Below, in pieces: positions 10,301 to 19,191 of a DNA stretch of 64,000 nucleotides. Source of the stretch: Bacteroidia bacterium (lineage in GTDB: Bacteria; Bacteroidota; Bacteroidia; J057); NCBI GenBank assembly GCA_033391075.1, contig JAWPMV010000001.1, positions 1 to 64,000 of the forward strand. The letters run 5' to 3'. Each line of letters opens with the position of its first letter. Within the stretch, counting starts at the first letter, position 1. The position numbers were made by a program, and so were the translations under genes. Below the pieces are notes generated by a model. It did no database searches. It saw nothing but the letters and a program-made list of their open reading frames with translations, and was not told the origin of the DNA.

Positions 10301-10793
10301 CTATTATGAAATTCGAGCAGGTTTAGGATTAAATAAAAATCCAGAGTTGTATGGCTCCTTCCCAACGGACCCGTATTCTCATACTCCGGGAAATGCAGGA
10401 GCTCAGCAGCCGGGTATGACTGGACAGGTGAAAGAAGACATACTTTCAAGAATGGGAGAACTGGGTATGATTGTTGAAAATGGTCAAATCCATTTCAATC
10501 CGATCTTTTTACGAAAAGCCGAGTTCCAGACTGAGTCTTCAACTTTTAACTTCTATTCTGAAAAGGGAGAAATCCAAAAACTCGATCTGCCCCCCAATTC
10601 TTTGGCTTTTACCTACTGCCAGACTCCGATCATTTATAAGGTCTCAGAACAAAAAGAAATTAGGGTTCATAAAAAAGGCGGGCAGACTGAAAAAATTGAA
10701 GGTTTGAGTCTTGGTGAAAAGATTAGTGAATCTTTATTTAAGCGGGATGGAAGCATCCATTATCTGGAGGTGAGTTTGGAAGCGCTTCTCTAG
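7338..10793 (+). CDS. Large carbohydrate-enzyme-like protein (possibly GH94/COG3459-related phosphorylase), cytoplasmic
   Basis: The protein has 1151 residues and no signal peptide. The N-terminal third looks like a beta-sandwich of the kind found in glycoside phosphorylases (WMFVSSKGGLTAGRKN), and the centre contains NFQGNWRDIFQNWEAL, then DPHDPWSFIGYWGDHQIIY, which recall the (alpha/alpha)6 catalytic barrel of cellobiose-phosphorylase-like enzymes. Homologues in other Bacteroidota are, as I recall, often labelled cellobiose phosphorylase or hypothetical. Acidic residues in GNWRD and the EWNDANNALVGYG segment are candidate catalytic or substrate-binding positions. The gene is monocistronic with a strong terminator downstream. 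The substrate is unknown and the family name is uncertain. Confidence 0.6.
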   Translation: MTKPPIFHGLNPDQALEAQVDGSFVKIGGEDYYKISHFDKMRPFFMSIVSSGDLWMFVSSKGGLTAGRKNPQFALFPYYTDDKIHDSGELTGSKSIFFIHKEGRKYLWEPFSVRGEGIYKVQRNIYKHTYGNKLIFEEINESLQVSFRYAWESSEKFGWVRRAVLKNLSQEEQKIELLDGMQNLLPYGVNLDMQTELSTLVDAYKKNELDAGSGMGIYSLSSILVDKPEPSESLKATSVWSMGLTDSQHLLSSVQLDDFRKGRTLREEKDVRAERGAYFLHSQLDLKGGEAKEWYMVAELNQSHADLTTLIGRLKKEDSLLTELKQDIANGTEKLALIVANADAFQQTADQLSMTRHFSNVLFNVMRGGIFDQGYQISRSDVGEFIQKWNQKVYDRSKALLDTLDEKTSIGQLKQLAEESGDPQFIRMANEYLPLTFSRRHGDPSRPWNFFSIETQDEHGSPILNFQGNWRDIFQNWEALCVSYPEYTESIIYKFLNASTADGYNPYRITRDGIDWEVIDPHDPWSFIGYWGDHQIIYLLKLMELSKKHHPDVLENSLQKEIFVYANVPYKIKAFEQLLADPRDTIIFDEALHSKIDELQKEIGADGKLILGANAEPFCVNLAEKLLLTALTKLSNFVPEGGIWMNTQRPEWNDANNALVGYGISMVTLCYLRRYLKFLKDLFQNDRSENIELTGELTSLFQSIHEVFQHHHQALEGPINPKERMDILKGLGLAGERYRQQVYEGGFSASKGELSKKELQEFFDLSLEFLDHSIRANKREDHLYHSYNLLEADGDELEIRYLYEMLEGQVAVLSTGLLSVDESLELLTALKKSKLYREDQYSYLLYPDRQLPRFRQKNRIPKAELNKLEILTSWIEKGDTRILEQDEEGISHFSGNFRNAVDLKEALDQLKSEQEISAKEEEVILDIFELVFDHKSFTGRSGTFYGYEGLGSIYWHMVSKLVLAVNEIFFRFPKEEMSSAQFGQLVEFYYEIRAGLGLNKNPELYGSFPTDPYSHTPGNAGAQQPGMTGQVKEDILSRMGELGMIVENGQIHFNPIFLRKAEFQTESSTFNFYSEKGEIQKLDLPPNSLAFTYCQTPIIYKVSEQKEIRVHKKGGQTEKIEGLSLGEKISESLFKRDGSIHYLEVSLEALL

Positions 10794-10857
10794 GAAGGGC
10801 GCCGGAATGAAATAAAAAATTCCAAGCCTCCTGGCCTTAAGATCCCGAAATGCAGAA

Positions 10858-10903
10858 AAGCAATCTCCTTTCCTATAGAGTAAGGAGATTGCTTCGCTTT
10901 TTT
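10858..10903 (+). terminator. Rho-independent terminator after the 1151-codon gene
   Basis: A perfect 13-bp stem (AAGCAATCTCCTT at 10858-10870 with AAGGAGATTGCTT at 10882-10894), an 11-nt loop, and a T-rich tail to 10903. Confidence 0.9.
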
Positions 10904-10976
10904 CATTGGACCTGTGATATCCCTAATTTATGTAGATCATTCATAAGCCATTCATTCAGGCCTCCAAAGAAATCAA

Positions 10977-11930
10977 ATGAATAAATACCCTTGCTTCCTC
11001 CTATTTAGCCTGAGCTTAGTACTTTCCTGCTCACAAAGAGTCCCCTCTAAAGGAAATTCTTCTTTATTCGACTTTCATCCTGAAAAATCTTCTTTCATTT
11101 CCCTTAGGAATGAACAGGATATTCCTAACAAAGGAGGCCATATACAGGGAGTACAGCTTTACCAAAAAGGAGATGAGTCCTATTATTTCCTTACGGGGAG
11201 TTCTGCGAATCAATCCTATTTGGCTATTGCAGATGTGCAAACTCTGAAAGTCATTTCCGTTCAAAAACTGCTGGATGATCCATATCGGCATGCGGGAGGC
11301 TTTCAAATCATAGATGATCTTTTATTTGTGGGGATTGAGGACAATGTTGAAAAGGACAAATCCTTGGTGTTGGGCTATCGTATTCTTGATCCTGCCAAAG
11401 GAGAATTAGCTTTACTCACCAAAATAAAAAGAGAGGGGATTTACAAGAAGGCTACTGCAGGTTCTGTAGCTGCTACCAAAACGAAACACCATCTTTGGAT
11501 ATGTGTCGGGAACTGGGATAATCATGACCTGGATGTTTACCAATTAGCCCTGGATCAACTGGGTAATTCGGAAACAATACCTGAATTACGGTTTAGCATC
11601 AATTCTGAAAAACTGGATAGGAGTGCCTGGGTAGAAAAATCCTGGTTTTCTTACCAGAATATCAATTTCTTCAGGAAGAATGAAAGCCTTTTTCTGGCAG
11701 CTATGGCAGAAGAGAGGCTGGGAGGCAAGCAGCTCCTGGATATATTTGTATGTGATGTGGAAAAGGATGACCTGGGCTTAAAAAAAGTCTTTCACCAAAA
11801 GTTCCCTAAAAATGGAGAGGCTGGATTTCGCTGGGGTGGGGGAGTGTATGTGGATGAAACGGCTAAACTGAAGCTGATGGCCTGCGGAGAGCAAATCTTA
11901 AATGAAATTGAAGTTCGCATCTGGGAGTAA
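10977..11930 (+). CDS. Predicted lipoprotein, function unknown
   Basis: The 317-residue protein begins with a lipoprotein signal (hydrophobic run ending LVLSC, Cys18). The mature part looks beta-rich, with repeated segments such as GGHIQGVQLYQKGDESYYFLTG and alternating hydrophobic strands, and could be a propeller-like fold, but no family motif is recognised. It is flanked by terminators on both sides and is therefore probably its own transcription unit. Confidence 0.65.
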   Translation: MNKYPCFLLFSLSLVLSCSQRVPSKGNSSLFDFHPEKSSFISLRNEQDIPNKGGHIQGVQLYQKGDESYYFLTGSSANQSYLAIADVQTLKVISVQKLLDDPYRHAGGFQIIDDLLFVGIEDNVEKDKSLVLGYRILDPAKGELALLTKIKREGIYKKATAGSVAATKTKHHLWICVGNWDNHDLDVYQLALDQLGNSETIPELRFSINSEKLDRSAWVEKSWFSYQNINFFRKNESLFLAAMAEERLGGKQLLDIFVCDVEKDDLGLKKVFHQKFPKNGEAGFRWGGGVYVDETAKLKLMACGEQILNEIEVRIWE

Positions 11931-11953
11931 GCCGAGCAGTTTGATATTTTTAA

Positions 11954-11987
11954 AAAAAAGGCTGACCCATCTGGACCAGCCTTTTTT
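11954..11987. terminator. Bidirectional terminator between convergent genes
   Basis: An A-run plus GGCTG at 11954-11964 pairs with CAGCC plus a T-run at 11977-11987, so it can terminate the lipoprotein gene on the plus strand and the efflux operon arriving on the minus strand. Confidence 0.85.
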
Positions 11988-12006
11988 ATGCTAAGAAAGT
12001 ACATTC

Positions 12007-12381
12007 CTAGTGCTCATGATCCTCCCCATGCTCATGATCGTGATCTGCTCCTTCCTTTTCCATATGATTGTGTCCATCAGCTACATGATCCGCCTGCGCG
12101 ACATAAGTCATACCGCAAACGGGACATTCCCCTGCTTCCTCGCTACCACTACCTTCACAATGCATAGGACATACATAGGCAGATGTATAAGCGACTCCTT
12201 CTCCATGTGCGGCATGACCCTCATCTGAATCATGACCAGCTTCATGATCATGTCCTTCTTCTGCATGTGTTTCATGGCTGTGTTCGCCTTCAGCTGAATG
12301 ACCTTTCTCTCCACAAGCGGAGAAAAATAACATCACACCCAGTCCAAGAACAAGTATTTGAATGATCTTGATAACTTTCAT
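12007..12381 (-). CDS. His-rich lipoprotein with heavy-metal-binding (HMBD-like) domain
   Basis: The 124-residue protein has a lipoprotein signal (FFSAC, Cys23) and a His/Glu/Asp-rich linker with many HxH and HD pairs. A YVCPMHCEG...CPVCGM segment (about 69-95) is the heavy-metal-binding module also seen at the N-terminus of the adjacent CusB-like adaptor. The C-terminus is again His-rich (DHDHEHGEDHEH). It is the last gene of the efflux operon, 31 bp after the adaptor gene. The likely job is periplasmic binding or delivery of Cu(I)/Ag(I) or another soft metal; metal identity is inferred. Confidence 0.85.
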   Translation of the reverse strand: MKVIKIIQILVLGLGVMLFFSACGEKGHSAEGEHSHETHAEEGHDHEAGHDSDEGHAAHGEGVAYTSAYVCPMHCEGSGSEEAGECPVCGMTYVAQADHVADGHNHMEKEGADHDHEHGEDHEH

Positions 12382-12412
12382 TTTATTTAAAGATTATTGA
12401 TTGAAAGGATAA

Positions 12413-14161
12413 TTAATTGATTTTTATATGTTCAGAAAGGACAGCCTCAACGCTGCCACATTTCAGCATTTTATCTCCGAAATAAGGATTGAGCACCTGA
12501 TTTTCTGCACTCAACCAATTTGCTCCTGTATTGTCCATAGCCATAGGACAGTGCTGGACATACAGGGTGTCAGTATAACCAAAAGCCTGAAGCGAATTGA
12601 TCAGGGCCATCGAGAGAAAGCTGAATTGCTTTCTTTGCTCTTCTACATCCTCGCTCCCTGCAATCTTTTTGCCATGTGTTTCAAGGGCCTTTAATTGAGT
12701 CATCCAATAATTATGTGCATCTCCTGTGAGATCGCCCATATTCACAGCAGACAATGAGGCCGAAAATTCCGTGACTCCTTTTTGTGCAGCAACTTGATCG
12801 CTTTCCACTAAAGCATCTTTCAAGTTGAGATAGGCCGTAGCTGCTTCGCTCAATTGAGTTACAAAACTGGCGGGAGTGCTGCTGCGATAATTAGGTACAG
12901 CCGTCCCATCCATTTCTTCTTCCAACCAGCGATTCATCATGCTATTTTGATTGTTGAGTTGAGCCGCGGCATCTATACTAAAACTTCCCTGGCTGACAAT
13001 CTCTTCTCCCGCTTTCAGCCCTGATGCTACCACATACTGATTGCCCATTCTTTCTCCAAGCTCCACTTCCCGAAATTCATATGTGGGGACTGCCGTTCCC
13101 CCTTTTTGTACATAGACGATCGAACGTTTTCCCGTCCATAGAACAGCCGATTTTGGGATCATCAGGCTTTCTTTGCTATCTCCAGCCGATTGTAACTCCC
13201 CATTGATAAACATCTCCGGTTTCAATTTTTGTCCCCGATTGATGATCTCACCGCGTATAGCAGCAGCCCTTGTATTCGGATTGATGACGGGATCGATAAA
13301 ACTCACACGGGTTTCAAACGTCTTGCCGGGTACAGCTGCAGTCGTAAAGCTGATCTTATCTCCAAGATGAATTTGGCCTAAATCCTCTTCATAGGCATCA
13401 AAAATGAGCCAAAGGCGATTGAGGCTTTGTAACTCAAATAATAAATCTCCCGGATCAACATGGTCGCCAAGAGATACTTTTCTCTCCTTAACGATACCAG
13501 AAGCATCCGCATACAGGGTAAAGGTTCCCATGACCTCTTTGCTTTTTTCTATCTGGGCAATCTGCTCCGGCGAAATCTTCCAGTATTCCAGCTTTTTTCT
13601 GGCAGCTTCCAGCAAATCCGGATTGTCTTTGGCAAACTTCAGAGCCTGCAATAGTTCCTCCTGTGCGGTAAAGAGTTCGGGGGAATAAATATCTGCAAGC
13701 TTTTGCCCCCTTCTCACTTGCTCACCTGTAAAACTCACATAGAGTTTTTCGATCCTCCCGGGTACATGAGCAACCTGGCTGACCCCCAGTCTTTCATCTG
13801 CCTGGATCTTGCCGGACATGCGGAGGGTCTTTCCGCTACTTCTTCCTGTTCCAATCCTGATAGTTTCTATTTGAGCCAGCTTCACTGCTTCCTCACTCAT
13901 TTCCAATTCCATAGGATTCGATGAACTACTACTTTCGGCAGGAATTAAATCCATCTCGCATATGGGGCAAAGGCCCGCCTCCGCCTGACGAATATGGGGA
14001 TGCATACTACAGGTCCAGAAATTTGTGCCTGCTTTTTCGTTTGTATGCTCATGTTGATGAGCCGTTTCTCCCCCGGGTTTGATCACCCAGGCAATGAGAA
14101 ATCCCAGGGCCAGCATACTGATGGCCGTAAGGAGTATTTGCTTATTTATCTTGAGATTCAT
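12413..14161 (-). CDS. cusB: CusB-like periplasmic adaptor of a metal RND efflux pump
   Basis: The 582-residue protein has an N-terminal membrane anchor or signal (about 8-27), a His-containing linker, an HMBD motif (WTCSMHPHIRQAEAGLCPICEMDL), then the HlyD-family barrel-sandwich, helical hairpin and beta-barrel (about 110-400), including the LYVSFTGEQVRRGQKLADIYSPEL lipoyl half read as separate strands. The C-terminal 170 residues match the DUF3347-like extension of Bacteroidota CusB proteins, with a PMAMDNTGANWLS segment suited to metal binding. It lies 8 bp downstream of the TolC-like gene. It links pump and outer-membrane channel and probably passes Cu(I)/Ag(I) to CusA. Confidence 0.9.
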   Translation of the reverse strand: MNLKINKQILLTAISMLALGFLIAWVIKPGGETAHQHEHTNEKAGTNFWTCSMHPHIRQAEAGLCPICEMDLIPAESSSSSNPMELEMSEEAVKLAQIETIRIGTGRSSGKTLRMSGKIQADERLGVSQVAHVPGRIEKLYVSFTGEQVRRGQKLADIYSPELFTAQEELLQALKFAKDNPDLLEAARKKLEYWKISPEQIAQIEKSKEVMGTFTLYADASGIVKERKVSLGDHVDPGDLLFELQSLNRLWLIFDAYEEDLGQIHLGDKISFTTAAVPGKTFETRVSFIDPVINPNTRAAAIRGEIINRGQKLKPEMFINGELQSAGDSKESLMIPKSAVLWTGKRSIVYVQKGGTAVPTYEFREVELGERMGNQYVVASGLKAGEEIVSQGSFSIDAAAQLNNQNSMMNRWLEEEMDGTAVPNYRSSTPASFVTQLSEAATAYLNLKDALVESDQVAAQKGVTEFSASLSAVNMGDLTGDAHNYWMTQLKALETHGKKIAGSEDVEEQRKQFSFLSMALINSLQAFGYTDTLYVQHCPMAMDNTGANWLSAENQVLNPYFGDKMLKCGSVEAVLSEHIKIN

Positions 14162-14169
14162 CTTCAGTG

Positions 14170-15423
14170 CTAGTTTAGAATGATCCGCTCCAGAGCGGCT
14201 TTTGCATGATGACTTTCAACGATGGCTTCCAGCTTTTTCAATTCATAGCTGAGAAGGTCCTGTTCCAAATTCAGCAGTTCATCGAAGCGTTCGCCATTGT
14301 GGCTATAATCAGATTGCAATAATTGGATCACCGAACGAATACTTTCTTCCTGCTTTTCATAGAGGTCGTATTTCAGTTCGGCACTTTCGTGATTGGCAAT
14401 TGCTTGTTCAATTTGTGCCAGGAATTGATCTTCCATCAGATTTTTGCGGGTTTCCAAGGCTTCAATTCGTAGATTTTCTTCCCGATTTTTAGATTGATAG
14501 ACTTTGCTTTGCAGGGGAATATTTAGGCTTGCTTTGAAGAGAAGTGCATCCCGGCCATTCGTCTCAAAATCAGCGGTAGGGATATCATCAACAAGCAGGT
14601 AATCAATGCCTACCCCCCATCTCGGTTTTGCCATCTTTTCATTGAGTTTGATAGCTGCCCGAGAGCGATCTTGTTCTTTACTTAGTATCTGCAGAGCAGG
14701 ATGATCGGTTTTTTGCGAATGAAAATTATGCTTGGGTTCCAGGTTCAGTTGGGCAAATTGAAAAGAATCATCTACGCTTATATGGGTCAAGGGATCTCTA
14801 TTCAGCAATTGATTGATTCGACTTTGGGGTTGAATCCATTGTTTTTCAATGATGGCCAATTGCTGCCGGGATTCTCGAAGTTTGATTTCCAGTCTCAAGA
14901 CATCGGCCGTACTGGCTTTGCCTCCTTCGACTTTACTCAAACTCAGCTGCCGCAGACTTTCCAAGAGGGTGATGTTTCGATTCAGAATTTCCCGACTCTC
15001 CTTTAGTTGAAAGAGGCGGTAATAGGCCAGTTTTATTTGATACTCGACATCTATAGCATGCAAGTCCTTTTTGCTCACTAAAGGAGCCGCTTGCTTCCGG
15101 CTAAGTTCTTCTTTAGCGTCAAGCGTACCAAACCAGGGAAACATCTGCATAGTCCCGACTCTAAGCCTTTGGGGACCATTGCGGGTTTCGACTGGTAAAG
15201 CAAAGGCTCCCACACTCAGTTGAGTCTCGGGCAGAAGACGGCTCTGTGGAGCTCTTTCCATTGCCGATTGATATTCCTGATCCCAGGCTTTCAGGCCCAG
15301 ATTCTTTTGAGCCGCTTCTTCTATCAAAGCAGTCAGACTCTGAGCTGAGACTACTCCCCCTGAAATGAGAAGCAGGCAAGCGAGGAGATATCGAACAGAT
15401 GTATACATATTTCTCTTATTCAT
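14170..15423 (-). CDS. cusC: TolC-family outer-membrane channel of the metal efflux system
   Basis: The 417-residue protein has a signal peptide (cleavage near VVSAQ) and the two repeated OEP halves, seen as long amphipathic helices with many Gln, Glu and Leu residues around 35-210 and 225-415. The start codon overlaps the end of the CusA-like gene by 8 bp and the CusB-like gene follows by 8 bp, so translation is coupled. It forms the outer-membrane exit duct for the pump. The symbol is by role; E. coli CusC similarity was not measured. Confidence 0.88.
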   Translation of the reverse strand: MNKRNMYTSVRYLLACLLLISGGVVSAQSLTALIEEAAQKNLGLKAWDQEYQSAMERAPQSRLLPETQLSVGAFALPVETRNGPQRLRVGTMQMFPWFGTLDAKEELSRKQAAPLVSKKDLHAIDVEYQIKLAYYRLFQLKESREILNRNITLLESLRQLSLSKVEGGKASTADVLRLEIKLRESRQQLAIIEKQWIQPQSRINQLLNRDPLTHISVDDSFQFAQLNLEPKHNFHSQKTDHPALQILSKEQDRSRAAIKLNEKMAKPRWGVGIDYLLVDDIPTADFETNGRDALLFKASLNIPLQSKVYQSKNREENLRIEALETRKNLMEDQFLAQIEQAIANHESAELKYDLYEKQEESIRSVIQLLQSDYSHNGERFDELLNLEQDLLSYELKKLEAIVESHHAKAALERIILN

Positions 15424-18400
15424 TATTCTTGGCGTTAAAACTTGCCTCTTTCCAGATAGAAAAGAGCACAGGTACGGTAAACATGCTCAGCATTTGGAGC
15501 AGCATTCCCCCAAAAGATGGAATGGCCATGGGTAACATGATATCAGCTCCACGACCTGTTGAAGTCAGGATGGGAAGCAATGCCAGGATAGTTGTGGCGG
15601 TAGTCATGAGTGCAGGTCGAACGCGGCGTTTGCCTCCCGCTATGACTGCTTCCCGGATTTCCTTTATCGAATCAGGTTTCCTTTCCTGGAAACTGTCTCG
15701 CAAGAAAGTAGCGATCAACACACCATCATCTGTGGCAATGCCAAATAGCGCAAGGAAGCCTACCCAAACGGCTATACTGAGATTGATACTTTCCACCTGA
15801 AAAAGTTCTCGCATGGAAGTACCGAAAAGCTCAAAATTGAGGAACCAGGGCTGTGCATAAAGCCCGATCAGAATAAATCCTCCGGCAAAAGCGATAAAAA
15901 CTCCGCTAAACACCATAAAGGAGATGACAACTGAGCGAAATTGAAGATAGAGGATGAGGAAAATGAGAAGTAGTGCCAGAGGAAGTACGATCATCAATCG
16001 GTCATTGGCCCGGATCTGTTGTTCATAGGTTCCAGCAAAGCGATAAGAAATGCCTGGAGGAACTTTGAGTAGGCCTGCATCTATTTGCGCTTGCAAATGT
16101 TTTTCAGCAGCCTTTACTACTTCCACCTCTGCAAAATTATTTTCCCTATCGAAGAGTACATATGAGGTAAGGAAACCATCTTCACTTTTGATAGATTGAG
16201 GCCCTTGCTCATAGCGTATGTCGACCAATTCCCCTAGCGGAATTTGAGAAGCATTCTTGCTTGGAATAAAGATCCGACTCAGACTTTCCGGATCTTCTCT
16301 CAATTCACGGGGATAGCGAACCCGAATAGAATAGCGTTCGCGTCCTTCGACCGTATTGCTCATAGACATGCCTCCTACTGCGGTTTGGATATATTCCTGA
16401 ACCTCCATAATAGAGAGTCCATGACGGCTAATTGCCTGTCTGTTTATATCCAGGAGCAAATAAGGCTTACCAATGATCCGGTCTGCAAATACCGCAGCCG
16501 CTTTTACTCCTTCCACTTGTTTAAGTTCCTCTTCCAGCTTTCGTCCAAAACTTTCGATGCTATTCAAATCAGGCCCTTTTACTTTGATACCCATAGGGGC
16601 TCGCATGCCTGTCTGGAGCATGATCAGTCGGGTTTCTATAGGTTGTAATTTGGGCGCAGAGGTAACACCTGGGAGTCGTGTGCGGTCCAATATCTCTTGC
16701 CAGATATCATCTGGAGATTGAATATGATCTCTCCATTGGCGAAAGTATTGCCCCCCATCATCGGGAATCAATTTTCCCGCTTTATCCAGAACATAATTCC
16801 CTTCTCCATCCACCTTAAATCGAAGTCTTTTACCCTCCGTATCGGTTTTATACTCTGATTTATATTGAATCACATTTTCATACATGGAAAGAGGAGCCGG
16901 ATCAAGTGCGCTTTCTACCCTGCCTGCCTTTCCCACTACAGTTTCTACTTCCGGAATAGCAGTTACAGCCATATCCAGGAGACGAAGGTTTTTGATATTT
17001 TCTTCCATACCCGCATGAGGCATAGAGGTGGGCATGAGTAAAAAAGAACCTTCGTCAAGAGCAGGCATAAATTCTTCGCCCGTCTGTTGATACATCTGTA
17101 TGCCCAGATAAATCAAGAGACCAATCGCTCCCAGAAATATCCATTTTGCTTCCAGGAGGAAAGAAAGTATGTGTTCGTAGGAATAAATGAGGAAATAGAA
17201 AAAGCCAATCAATATCCCTATGATTCCTGCGAGGAAGAGAAAGTTTATGAACAGACTATGAGAAACCCCCAGAGGCATCCAGCTTTTGCTCAGTTGAAAA
17301 CAGATTAAAAGAGCATACAGGATATTTTCTGCCCAGCTGATCTCTTTCCTATAAGATTCAAATTGCTCTTTCGCCCAAAAACTCAATGCTCCGGCCAGTC
17401 CAATTCCTATCAGGATAATCCCCAAATCAGTCGAAAAACTCAGGAGACTGGCTATTCCTCCTAAGAACAAAGCCAGGTAAAAGAGATAATTGAGACTTTT
17501 CTGCTTTAGCTTTAGGGAGAATAGGCTATGTGCCAATGGAGGGAGAATACTGATCGCCAGAAAAACTGCTGCCAGTAAAGCAAAGGTTTTTGTGTAGGCT
17601 AAAGGTTTAAATAGCTTGCCTTCGGCAGCCTCCATGCTAAATACAGGCAGAAAGCTGATCACTGTACTAGCGACCGCAGTAATGACGGCTGAGGCTACTT
17701 CCTTACTCGCTTCAAAAATACTCGTTAAACTGCTCTCAGAATCCGGTGCCTCTTCCAGTCGTTTGACCATACTTTCAGTCATGACTATTCCCATATCCAC
17801 CATGGTTCCGATCGCAATCGCTATCCCGGACAGGGCCACGATATTGGCATCTACCCCAAAATACTTCATGGCGATAAAGCACATGAGTACAGCCAATGGG
17901 AGCATACCCGAAAGAAGCAAAGAAGAGCGAAGATTAAGCAGCATCAGAACCACCACGATAATGGTAATCAGGATTTCCAGACTCAAGGCTTCCTCAAGTG
18001 TACCCAAAGTCTCCTTAATCAATTCGCTTCTGTCATAAAAGGGAACAATGCGAACTTGAGAGAAACTGCCATCAGCCAGGGTTTTGCCCGGAAGACCGGG
18101 TTCCAGTTCGGCGATCTTGGTTTTAACGGCTTCGATCACCTCCATAGGATTTGCTCCATAACGAGCAACTACTACTCCGCCCACAGCTTCTGCTCCAGAT
18201 TTATCCAGAACGCCTCTTCTGTTGGCGGGGCCCAGACTCACTGCTGCCACATCCCTGATTCGAATGGGGACATTATTATTTACCCGAACCACACTTTCTT
18301 CAATGTCCTCTATAGCTTTTACATAACCCAAACCCCTCACAAAGTACTCCGCCCGATTGATCTCCAGGGTCTGTGCCCCCACATCCAGATTGCTGCCTTT

Positions 18401-19084
18401 TACGGCTTTCATGACTTCTGTGAGACTTATCCCATAGGTTTTCATGGCCTCGGGATCTACATCTACCTGATATTCTTTGACAAATCCTCCGATAGAAGAA
18501 ACTTCAGAAACCCCTTTTGCCGAACTCAGGCCATAGCGAACGTAAAAGTCCTGAATGCTTCTCAGCTCTTCGGGATTCCATCCACCGCTGGGATTTCCGT
18601 CCTCATCACGGCCTTCCAGGGTGTACCAGAAAATCTGTCCCAGGCCTGTCGCATCCGGGCCCAAAGTAGGCTGAACATCTGTTGGGAGAATGTTTGATGG
18701 CAGGGAATTGAGTTTTTCCAGAATCCGGCTACGGCTCCAATAGAAATCTATCTCTTCTTCAAAGATCAGGTAGATACTGGAGAAGCCGAACATCGAATTG
18801 CTGCGAATGCTTTTTATCCCGGGGATACCAAGCAGGGTCGAGCTGAGTGGATAGCTAATCTGATCCTCTACATCCTGGGGCGATCTGCCCGGCCAGGGTG
18901 TGAAAACGATTTGCTGATTCTCCCCAATATCCGGAATAGCATCTACCGCAACCGGATCCCAGGGGAGTCTATCAATACCGGGATCGAAAGGTGCAACGAT
19001 CAGGCCCCATATAAGTAGGACTCCGAGTAGCAGCCAGGCGATCAACTTATTTTCCAGAAAGAATTTTATATATCTCGATAGCAT
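15416..19084 (-). CDS. cusA: CusA/CzcA-family heavy-metal RND efflux transporter
   Basis: The protein has 1222 residues, against about 1050 for E. coli CusA. It shows the RND layout: TM1 at 12-30, a periplasmic porter domain, TM2-6 with the proton-relay motif GIAIAIGTMVDMGIVMTE, a second porter domain and TM8-12. Met residues in MLQTGMRAPMG and in VGGMSMSNTVEG match positions of the CusA Met cluster, arguing for Cu(I)/Ag(I) rather than divalent ions. The extra length is a block with about four hydrophobic segments near residues 515-640, before TM7, plus a longer second porter insertion. It is the first gene of the CBA set, downstream of the HYC_CC_PP gene. Confidence 0.93.
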   Translation of the reverse strand: MLSRYIKFFLENKLIAWLLLGVLLIWGLIVAPFDPGIDRLPWDPVAVDAIPDIGENQQIVFTPWPGRSPQDVEDQISYPLSSTLLGIPGIKSIRSNSMFGFSSIYLIFEEEIDFYWSRSRILEKLNSLPSNILPTDVQPTLGPDATGLGQIFWYTLEGRDEDGNPSGGWNPEELRSIQDFYVRYGLSSAKGVSEVSSIGGFVKEYQVDVDPEAMKTYGISLTEVMKAVKGSNLDVGAQTLEINRAEYFVRGLGYVKAIEDIEESVVRVNNNVPIRIRDVAAVSLGPANRRGVLDKSGAEAVGGVVVARYGANPMEVIEAVKTKIAELEPGLPGKTLADGSFSQVRIVPFYDRSELIKETLGTLEEALSLEILITIIVVVLMLLNLRSSLLLSGMLPLAVLMCFIAMKYFGVDANIVALSGIAIAIGTMVDMGIVMTESMVKRLEEAPDSESSLTSIFEASKEVASAVITAVASTVISFLPVFSMEAAEGKLFKPLAYTKTFALLAAVFLAISILPPLAHSLFSLKLKQKSLNYLFYLALFLGGIASLLSFSTDLGIILIGIGLAGALSFWAKEQFESYRKEISWAENILYALLICFQLSKSWMPLGVSHSLFINFLFLAGIIGILIGFFYFLIYSYEHILSFLLEAKWIFLGAIGLLIYLGIQMYQQTGEEFMPALDEGSFLLMPTSMPHAGMEENIKNLRLLDMAVTAIPEVETVVGKAGRVESALDPAPLSMYENVIQYKSEYKTDTEGKRLRFKVDGEGNYVLDKAGKLIPDDGGQYFRQWRDHIQSPDDIWQEILDRTRLPGVTSAPKLQPIETRLIMLQTGMRAPMGIKVKGPDLNSIESFGRKLEEELKQVEGVKAAAVFADRIIGKPYLLLDINRQAISRHGLSIMEVQEYIQTAVGGMSMSNTVEGRERYSIRVRYPRELREDPESLSRIFIPSKNASQIPLGELVDIRYEQGPQSIKSEDGFLTSYVLFDRENNFAEVEVVKAAEKHLQAQIDAGLLKVPPGISYRFAGTYEQQIRANDRLMIVLPLALLLIFLILYLQFRSVVISFMVFSGVFIAFAGGFILIGLYAQPWFLNFELFGTSMRELFQVESINLSIAVWVGFLALFGIATDDGVLIATFLRDSFQERKPDSIKEIREAVIAGGKRRVRPALMTTATTILALLPILTSTGRGADIMLPMAIPSFGGMLLQMLSMFTVPVLFSIWKEASFNAKNNE

Positions 19085-19191
19085 AAATTCTCATTCGAAA
19101 TTGAATTGTATTCAAATCCTATATCCAAATTTGGATAATGAATAATCAGCCGATATCAATAGATATCCGCTTTCCATGAATGAGAAATGAT

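Noticed and set aside
18056..18697. 213-residue open frame on the plus strand
   Set aside because: It lies wholly inside cusA on the other strand, with no signal, domain or sensible start context.
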